Part shown: positions 57,454 through 64,000 of the stretch, piece after piece
Position numbering within the stretch: position 1 is the stretch's first letter
How the letters are laid out: each line of letters opens with the position of its first letter
NCBI GenBank assembly: GCA_036927565.1
Contig: JAYESD010000001.1
Coordinates: 73,055,751-73,119,750 of the forward strand
Direction: 5' to 3'
DNA length: 64,000 bases
Origin: Tuctoria greenei
Lineage: Eukaryota > Streptophyta > Magnoliopsida > Poales > Poaceae
Position numbers and translations under genes: made by a program
The notes under the pieces: generated by a model
What the model was told of the DNA's origin: nothing
The model's input: only the letters and a program-made list of their open reading frames with translations
Databases searched by the model: none

Positions 57454-57688
57454 TGGTGTTTGGGAACACGGTATTTTTGGAGTTTTAGAGCAATTAGCAA
57501 TACCGTGGTATTTGAGATTACTATGGTATTTTTTATAGAATGGTGTTTGTCAACAAAACAGTCCTATGTATTGCAAAATTGTGGCATTACAAAACTGTGT
57601 TATTGAAATACTTTGGTATTGCCATGTCATTTTAAAAATTGTGGTTTCCAAAACTTTAGTATTGAAAACAGTGTTCCAAAACACAGCC
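57454..57688. mobile_element. Tourist-like MITE (235 bases, TSD TAA)
   Basis: The ends tggtgtttgggaacac and gtgttccaaaacacagcc are imperfect inverted repeats, and TAA lies on both sides (57451-57453 and 57689-57691), as expected for PIF/Harbinger-type elements. The inside is made of repeated ttggtatt-type words. Confidence 0.75.
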
Positions 57689-57721
57689 TAAAGCTTTACC
57701 GTGAACCACTGTGGATGGTCT

Positions 57722-58040
57722 TAATGGCAGGCCCGGCTCTGGGCCTAGGGCGGGCAGAAATATATTTTCTGCAGCCCTGCTGCACAACGTCGCGTGTGCG
57801 CCCCCGCCCCGCACGCCGTCCCATGGAAAACGCGCTGAGATCCTTTGCTTTGTGCTGGATTTGTTGTCTGGACACCGAAGGATTCCATCCTGCGTGTCCC
57901 GCTCCCACCATTATGCAATTTTGATCGGACGACGTGCGAGACGGGGGTGCACGTGCGATGCTGTGCGGCAGGGTCGTAGAAAATTTGTAGGCTACTGCCT
58001 AGGGCCGGGTCGGTGGCTGGGGGTGGTGGGGCAGGCACGA
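57722..58040. repeat. Imperfect foldback (about 320 bases)
   Basis: The left arm (ggcccggctctgggcctagg...cagccctgctgcac) is complementary to the right arm (gtgcggcagggtcgtag...gcctagggccgggtcgg). The loop holds an open frame with no known product. It is probably a MITE remnant. Confidence 0.55.
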
Positions 58041-58410
58041 TGAGAGCTGGTAAAGAGAAATGAAATAAAATTAATTAATTGTGTAGCTTTTTATTTTCGT
58101 AATTTTTTGATATATAATTCTACTACGTACGTCCTACTAATGTTAGTTCAATGCTTTCTACAAAACATCAAATAAAGAATAAGGAGGTAATATTTTTTAG
58201 ATACAATATAATATTACTAATGTGTTAATTTTCCATATGCGATGTTTTTCGATAAAAGGAGGAGTTTTTCGTTAGTGCATGTACTGTAGGATACATTGTT
58301 CATGAACATAAAATAAAAGACATTTTTCATTAACAGAAAAACAACACATATATTACAAACAAGAAAAAAACACATAGAAAACAAAAAGAAAAACTACTAC
58401 TTATCCTACT

Positions 58411-59004
58411 CTACTCGGAGGAGGACTTGTCCACCTCTGCCGCCGCCTCCGCCTCTGCCGGCGGCGCCTCCGCCTCCGCATCCAACGCAGCTGCCGGCGG
58501 AGCATCCTCCAACACCAGATCAAAATTCTTTCGGTTGATGGCCTTCATGAGTTGCTCGCGAAACCCCACCCCAGCCTCCTCACCGATCGTCTCGTAGAGG
58601 CAGTCGAGACGAGCGGCAACAAAGCCTAACCCAAGATGTAGTACCGGCGGAGTCCATGCTGCCGTGGTGGGAAGGACACCAAGTCCCGGTCGGTGACATC
58701 GGTGAGATGTATTGTGAAATACATCCTGCGTCATTTTGTCGAGCGCTTTTGCTTGCACGTCGGCGGCGAACAGGCTATCGGTGACCTCCTTAAGCTTGCC
58801 GTCGAGTTTGTTAATGCTTTCCTCGATGAGTCGAACAGTCTCATCATAGTCGGACGGAAGAGGTGCGGGCGCCGAGGGCAGATATGGGAGTTGAGGAGGT
58901 GCGGGTGCCGCCTCCAGTTCCACCGGCCTTGGCGGCGACGAAAACGGAGAAGGAGGTTCAGAGGACGTCGATGACCTGGAGCGCTTCGGTGCGGGGCTAC
59001 CCAT
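58411..59004 (-). CDS. Uncharacterised protein of a small tandem family (197 aa)
   Basis: I chose the ATG at 59004 (MGSPAPKRSRSS) because it lies about 130 bases after a TATA box and begins the segment shared with the paralogue. The N-terminal third is Ser/Pro/Arg-rich and likely disordered. The middle (58640-58880) is helical (YDETVRLIEESINKLDGKLK and a following segment), then GLGVLPTTAAW, VAARLDCLYETIGEE and REQLMKAINRKNFD. The C terminus is Ala/Glu-rich and acidic. No domain is known to me. The copy at 63077-63485 shares the order DVFxNT, GLGxLP, LAGRLDxL. It is intact, uninterrupted and has a promoter, so it is probably expressed. Confidence 0.7.
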   Translation of the reverse strand: MGSPAPKRSRSSTSSEPPSPFSSPPRPVELEAAPAPPQLPYLPSAPAPLPSDYDETVRLIEESINKLDGKLKEVTDSLFAADVQAKALDKMTQDVFHNTSHRCHRPGLGVLPTTAAWTPPVLHLGLGFVAARLDCLYETIGEEAGVGFREQLMKAINRKNFDLVLEDAPPAAALDAEAEAPPAEAEAAAEVDKSSSE

Positions 59005-59133
59005 TTGTGCAGCAACAGAGGTGCGAACAAAGATAGAGAGGTGGTCGACGGTGGTGCTGCAGAGAAGCAAGAGAAGAAGTTTGGAGGCTAAAATCGATCG
59101 AGAGTTGCGGCGGAGAAGAAGAGGACAGTGTGC

Positions 59134-59143
59134 CTTTATAGCT
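59134..59143 (-). promoter_or_regulatory. TATA box of the 58411-59004 gene
   Basis: On the minus strand GCTATAAAGGC lies about 130 bases upstream of the ATG at 59004, followed by a purine/pyrimidine-rich leader. Confidence 0.6.
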
Positions 59144-59189
59144 AGTTGTCGTCTAAGCGCGTGAGTGGAGATGATCGGACGCTTCAAAA

Positions 59190-60271
59190 ATTTGTGCTTT
59201 TGAATCGACGCTCAGAGTTACTCCAAACCGCGGTTCGCCTCCTCTCGGTTATCACAAGGGCTCAACATGTCCCATCGGCCAATTTTTTAATTTGACACAC
59301 AAAGGTGCGGAGATTGACGTGAACGCGCGTGGCAATCGACTGAGCGTCCATATCTTTTTTTTATGGATCCGACTGTTGCTGACCGAGAGTCCATATCGGA
59401 CTAATAATTGTCGTGAACATGGATGATGGTGGACATGAATGTAATACATGTGAAAGAGACTCGTGATCAAGCATGTTTGGTCACGTGTTGAGGATTTTTG
59501 TGCCCCCTTGTTGAGGAACATGTTAATTGGATGACGTTGAAGATCAGATGTGGCGTACGTGTTTTCACAAGTGTGTTCATTTGTTCCTAAAATCAGAAAA
59601 CGTAGCGGCTAGCGCCTACGCCTGTTGTTTCTTCAAAAGATGAGTACAGCGATACATAATGGCAGCATGTGATCGATTAATTTGATGAACCACGTACGTA
59701 CATAGTGAGAGCTGTGTGCTTATTAGACAATGGTAGTCCACATTCTATCCTCATACCGTCGAGGGAACATCCTTGTGTCAAACTTGTTATCTCTATTGAT
59801 GAAAGGATAATATTTTTCATTAGTGTGGTAGTTAAACTGCCATATACTGTAGGTTAAGAGCATACACACATGCATGGTACAGAATATGATAAATATAGAA
59901 ATATATATACATGGTATGAAATATTATTCTATTATTGGAATACATGTTTGGGACGTAGCATATGTACGTCTAACATACATGTGAAAGACCTCGATCATAT
60001 TTGCTGACGTTACGTGTAATCTTTTTCGTTGAGAGATCGTCATGTTTGAGGCTCGTTGATCATGTTTGGGGCGTAGCATGCATGGACAACTAACATGCAT
60101 GTGAAATAACATGCATGTTTTTAAAAGCAAGATATAGTGTTTCCTCAAGAAAAAATAATTTTATGAGAGATTGGGCGTACAAGCACAAAAGCTAGAACTT
60201 GAGTGATGCACTTACGAATTGCATATGCCGGGATGATCGATGGCAGCCGATCCGCAAACTCGATGGTAAGA
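59190..60271. other. No recognised gene; a duplicated catgtttggg-gcgtagcat word
   Basis: AT-rich DNA. The word acatgtttggg(a/g)cgtagcat recurs at 59943 and 60060, each followed by catgtgaaa, a small local duplication of about 120 bases. Otherwise nothing is visible. Confidence 0.4.
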
Positions 60272-60920
60272 TCAGTAGTCTTCAGAGAGCAGCTTGCGGC
60301 CGACCTCGAAGGAGATGAAGGCGTCGATGCACGCATAACTGATCTGCTCGCCGAAGAGATTGTACATGTTCCAATTGGTCGTTCTCACCATGTAAGGATT
60401 CTCCATGTCGGCGCCCATCACGGCGCTCGCGATGTCCTTTAGCCCCGCACGGCGGAGGCTCGGGCGATCCATCTCCTCTGCCACGAGCTCGGCCAGGTCC
60501 ACCGTTTTGACCACCTTCAGCTGCTAGTCCTTCCAATGTCTGTCGGCATCACCCTCCGCGCCAACGCCAACGAAGCGGTAGTAAGAATCGCCGAGGAAAT
60601 CTTCCAGCTCATCGGGGAAGTAGTCAGCGTGAATGACCTGGAAGATGAGGCAGTGGCATCCGACGCAGAGCTGCAGAATGGCGACGGGGTTCTGGTTGGC
60701 AGAGTAGCTGGGGCGCCACTCAACGTCAAGCCCGACGACGAGCTTGTGAAGGTGCCGACGGTGGACGTAGAGGACCTCGTTGAGCCAGTCCTCCACGGCC
60801 TTGCCAGAGAACATCACGATGGTGGTGATCACGTCTTCCTCGAACATCACGTTGTACACCTGAGTCCCTGCGATTGGGTCTCTCTCCTTGTCATCCCTAC
60901 GGTTGCCATCTGCGGCCACG
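60272..60920 (-). pseudogene. WRN-type 3'-5' exonuclease domain protein, one stop
   Basis: The minus-strand frame shows the DEDD exonuclease fold: LVVGLDVEW (motif I, Asp and Glu), FVGVGAEGDADRHWKD (motif II) and YACIDAFISFEVGRKL (motif III, Tyr...Asp). The catalytic residues of the DEDDy type are all present. A TAG at 60524-60526 replaces the residue after HWKD; then QLKVVKTVDLAELV and the rest continue in the same frame to TGA at 60272. At the 5' end an ATG (MATVG) near 60910 is one frame off, so a one-base shift near 60900 is likely; the first in-frame ATG is at 60847. This family is expanded in grasses and digests nucleic acid ends. It is two small lesions away from intact. Confidence 0.82.
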
Positions 60921-60929
60921 CGGCGCAAC

Positions 60930-61409
60930 TCTCTCTCTCTTGTGTAAAACCTTCATCTACACCTTTAGTTTGGATTTTAATTGGAAAAGGGCCGGGATAT
61001 ATAGATGATGCAGTTACGATATGAGCGGAGGAGTTTCTGAATTTGACGGGTCCGAGCCCGGAGTAAAGAGAGTAATGAAGATATTTGAATCTTATATACT
61101 CTTTCTAATTTTTAATTCTTATCGTTATGACCACAAGTTGCATTGTCTCAACCTAACACCACGTACAACAAGAACAACATTTGTCAGGAGCCCACCCACT
61201 GGATATGCCGGGTGGGCCACCGGATATCTTGGTCCAGTCACCAGAGAGTAGCTATTGTGAATACATGCTGGAGAGATCAGCGGAATCGGGAACTGGCCAA
61301 TGAAGATGGATGTCAGCAGTGTCACGGTTCATGTATCGAAACGCGCGCCATCCTTTTTCTTGTTCTCCTTTTTCTTATAAGTTCGTATTATTTTTTACCA
61401 ATCTTCTAA
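60930..61409. other. Upstream flank of the exonuclease pseudogene
   Basis: A short CT-rich run near 60930-60942 and AT-rich DNA. No gene is seen. Confidence 0.4.
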
Positions 61410-62399
61410 GAGCATCTCCAACCCGTTTGCTATTTTTAGGTTGCTATTCTTTCAAATAGGAAATATGATATCCACATTTAGCATCTCATTCTATGAGCAT
61501 CTCCAACCCGTTTGCTATATGATGTGCTATATTAAAAAAATTCATATTTTATTAATATGTAATAATTATTTTAAAATTCAAATAACATTGTTGCAACGGC
61601 TATATTGTGACGTTTGTATTTCTAACAGCTATTTTCAATTGTTATATTTCTAACGACTATTTTTCAACAGTTGTATTTCCAACGGTTACTTTTCAACAAC
61701 TATTTTACAACAGAAACAACAATAATGTAGCAGAAATTGGGGATAGCAAACCAGATAGCATTTGCTACTAGTAGCACATTGAGAGCTCCATATAGCAAAT
61801 GGCTAAAATTAGCAATTCTAATAGCAAACCAGTTGGAGATGATTTTTGCTCTAAATTTGCTAAATAATAGGATAGCACACCATATAGCTAATGGCTAAAC
61901 GAGCATCTCCATCCCATCAGCTATATGATGTGCTATCCTATTATTTAGCAAATCTAGAGTAAAAATCATCTCCAACCGGCTTGCTATTAGGATTGCTACT
62001 TTTAGCCATTTGCTATATGGAGCTCTTGGTGTGCTACTAGTAGCAAATGCTATCCGGTTTGCTATTCTCGATTTTCGGTACATTATCATCGTTCCGTTGC
62101 AAAATAGTCATTGAAAATTAGCCGTTGGAAATACATCCATTGAAAAATAGTCATTAGAAATATAACCATTGAAAAATAGCCATTATAAATACAACCGTTA
62201 TAATATAGCCATTGCAACAATGTTATTTAAATTTTAAAATAATTATTATATACTAATAAAATATGAAAAAAATTTAATATAGCAAATCATATAGCAAACG
62301 GGTTGGAGATGCTCATGGAATGAGATGCTAAGTGTGGATAGCATATTTGTCATTTGAAAGAATAGCAAACCAAAAATAACAATGGGATTTGAGATGCTC
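61410..62399. mobile_element. 990-base near-complete foldback element, TSD TAA
   Basis: The ends GAGCATCTCCAACCCGTTTG and ...GGATTTGAGATGCTC are inverted, and TAA lies outside both (61407-61409 and 62400-62402), pointing to a PIF/Harbinger-type MITE. The two halves are complementary almost throughout (for example 61460-61520 with 62280-62345), with the centre near 61900. The word gagcatctcca also occurs at 61497 and 61900, so the element looks built by nested or tandem duplication of its own end. Confidence 0.85.
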
Positions 62400-62402
62400 T
62401 AA

Positions 62403-63076
62403 CCCTCCTTTATTTGAAGTTGTACGGTTGGATCAGGATACGTGGCCGGCGTACACTTTATGACACACTAGTGAAAGTAAAACACCCAATACATTATATG
62501 ACACACTTGTGAAAGTAAAATACCCGATACATTTTATTATTATGGAAGTCTATAACCCTGACTTCTAGTTTGTGTTTGCAAGCCATCTGAATCAAGTCTT
62601 TTTTGTCTTCACCCTTTTGCAATGGCGCACACGAGCATTTAATATAGGCTAAAGTTGTTACGTACTCCAGAAACCGTTGTTGCGTTTTTTTATGATTTAT
62701 TACGTGCTTTGCTGTTTGATTGCTCATTATGTTAGATCCGTGTTGGGTTTGAACAGAGAGTGGGCTAATCTCTATTGGTCCTATCAGATAAACTAGTAGG
62801 TGATAGTCACTTTCTGGATATCCAGCTCAGTAGAGTTGGAAGTGGAAATATATTCCATTCTAAAAGATAAAAGACATAAATAGTCCACTAGTTTATCGTT
62901 AGAACAGCAACATTAGAACTATTTTTGCGCACTGATGAACAGAAATATAAAGTTCATTACCTTAAGACGATACATTACAAACAAGAAAAAAGAAAAACAC
63001 AAACTACAAACAAGAAAATATAAACAACACAACTAAGAACAAGAAAAAAAACTACTTCTCCTCCACCTCGATCCAC
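62403..63076. other. No recognised gene
   Basis: AT-rich DNA with short frames only. The segment next to 63077 resembles the 3' flank of the paralogous gene (repeated acaaacaagaaaa words at 58355 and 62970), so the duplication includes the 3' UTR. Confidence 0.45.
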
Positions 63077-63485
63077 CTACTTCCCCTTCTCCTCCTTCTC
63101 CTTGGGCTCCTGGCTAGGCAGGGGCACCTCCCGCGGCGGAGACGGAAAGCGCAGTTTCCTGGACATCGACGCCACCAGGTTGTCGCGGCCGACGACACTG
63201 AGCTCGTCCGCCAGCGTCTCCTAGAGGACGTCGAGGCGACCGGCCAAGTGCGTCATGCCGAAGATGTAGTGGCCCGTGGTCCCCATGGCAGCATACTCTG
63301 GAAGGGGACCAAGCCCAAGGCAACGCATGGAGCGCAATGTATTGTCAAATACATCGCGCGCCATCTTCCGGAGAGCCCATTCCTTGTCCGGGGGGGCGGG
63401 GGGGGGGGGGGGGGGAGTCCGTTCGGGGACGCTTCCCCTTGGCATCCTTCCGCGGGCTTGGCGGCGGCGTTGTCTTGTCAGCCAT
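63077..63485 (-). pseudogene. Broken paralogue of the 58411-59004 gene
   Basis: The ATG at 63485 reads MADKTTPPPSPRKDAKGKRP up to a run of C (G13 on the plus strand at about 63403), where the frame changes. In the next frame the segment DKEWALRKMARDVFDNTLRS, GLGPLPEYAAMGT and FGMTHLAGRLDVL parallels the intact gene. At 63221-63223 a TAG stands where the paralogue has Tyr (LDCLYETI), after which ETLADELSVVGRDNLVASM continues to a Lys/Glu tail and TAG at 63077. One homopolymer shift and one stop make it a pseudogene, unless the G run is a sequencing error. Confidence 0.75.
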
Positions 63486-63602
63486 GGTGTTCTCAGCGCG
63501 ATTTTTTGGAAGAGAGGAAGAGTGGCTGTGCGGAGAAGACGATGGCGTGCCCGAGTGATCTTATAACGTAGTAGCAGCCTGGCTAGGGTGCTCATCCTTT
63601 GT

Positions 63603-63694
63603 AGTACTGCAGGTGCAGTATAGGTGGCTGACATGTGGGTCCCACACCATGTATGGCCCTCATGTCAGCCATCTCTACTGCACCTGCAATACTG
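63603..63694. repeat. Near-perfect hairpin of about 90 bases
   Basis: The arm tactgcaggtgcagtatagg and the following ctgacatg are complementary to ctcatgtcagcca and ctactgcacctgcaatactg, with a short loop around the tgggtcccacaccatg segment. It is MITE- or precursor-like. Confidence 0.7.
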
Positions 63695-64000
63695 CAGGGG
63701 ATTTGAACCCGCCTGGCTGTTCATCTCTCGACGCGCGCAGTAGTGGTGATGGGACACGGAGCGGTTCCAATTGGATTCAAAGATATGCATGCGCTGCGCG
63801 CGTTTATGGTGCCCAGTGACTGGCGCGCACGTAAGCTCGGTGCGCCCGATCGCATCAGCCGCCTATACAAATGGCTACGGCTTGAACGAAGGACCAAACC
63901 TTATGCGGCAAACAGCAACGTATAATACTTCCTCCGCCTCAACTCAACTCTATTTCTGTTTTGGTCGAACTAATTACCTTTCATCAATAATTTATATGGA
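63695..64000. other. Window edge; possible start of a Stowaway-type MITE at about 63928
   Basis: The bases tataatacttcctccgcctc near 63922 resemble the CTCCCTCCG terminus of Stowaway, but the other end is outside the window. No gene is seen. Confidence 0.35.

Overview
The window is nuclear DNA of a grass (Poaceae). The evidence is dense nesting of Ty3/gypsy and CACTA (En/Spm) elements, Stowaway- and Tourist-like MITEs, and GT-AG split plant genes, including a GBF-type bZIP, a defensin-like peptide, a Mei2-like RNA-binding fragment and a WRN-type exonuclease family. I see no rRNA, tRNA, CRISPR or bacterial features. The exact genus cannot be read from the sequence.

Layout. 1-5587: the 3' half of an old, broken Tekay-like chromovirus (Retro-1) with its 3 kb LTR. 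5588-8660: unassigned DNA, a 400 bp foldback repeat (copy 1) and the right end of a CACTA relic (CACTA-B). 8661-11735: low-repeat DNA with a two-exon defensin-like gene on the minus strand (10017-10462). 11739-26491: a complete-ended CACTA element (CACTA-A, 3-bp TSD CTT) with divergent tnpD-like and tnpA-ULP-like genes, three tandem units of about 790 bp between two similar promoters, and a 1.3 kb inverted repeat made from CLASSY/DRD1-type SNF2 helicase sequence. 26910-29889: a degraded second CACTA (CACTA-D). 29890-32704: intergenic DNA, a microsatellite, a Stowaway MITE and the leucine-zipper exon of a GBF bZIP gene.

32705-54004: a minus-strand Tekay-like retrotransposon (Retro-2, TSD AGTGC, tRNA-iMet-type primer site). 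Its gag is split by a 9.4 kb CACTA element (CACTA-C, 39251-48644, TSD GTG), which carries tnpA and tnpD genes, a captured phytocyanin fragment and copy 2 of the foldback repeat. Retro-2 sits inside an intron of the GBF gene, whose first four coding exons lie at 54284-54946. The exons for the DNA-binding basic region are absent from both flanks. 56493-58040: a CACTA end, a Mei2-like gene fragment, a Tourist MITE and a foldback. 58411-64000: an intact uncharacterised gene, its broken paralogue, a nearly intact WRN-type exonuclease pseudogene and a 990 bp foldback element.

Two observations stand out. First, the extra ORF upstream of gag in Retro-2 (49959-50801, minus) begins with a close copy of the histone H3 tail, gap-free over 21 residues with 13 identities, in which the position of K9 is Met. 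Second, CACTA-A carries a foldback of CLASSY-type sequence and could therefore make small RNAs against the host RNA-directed DNA methylation machinery. Both would be transposon counter-measures against silencing. Both are inferences from sequence and need the searches stated below.
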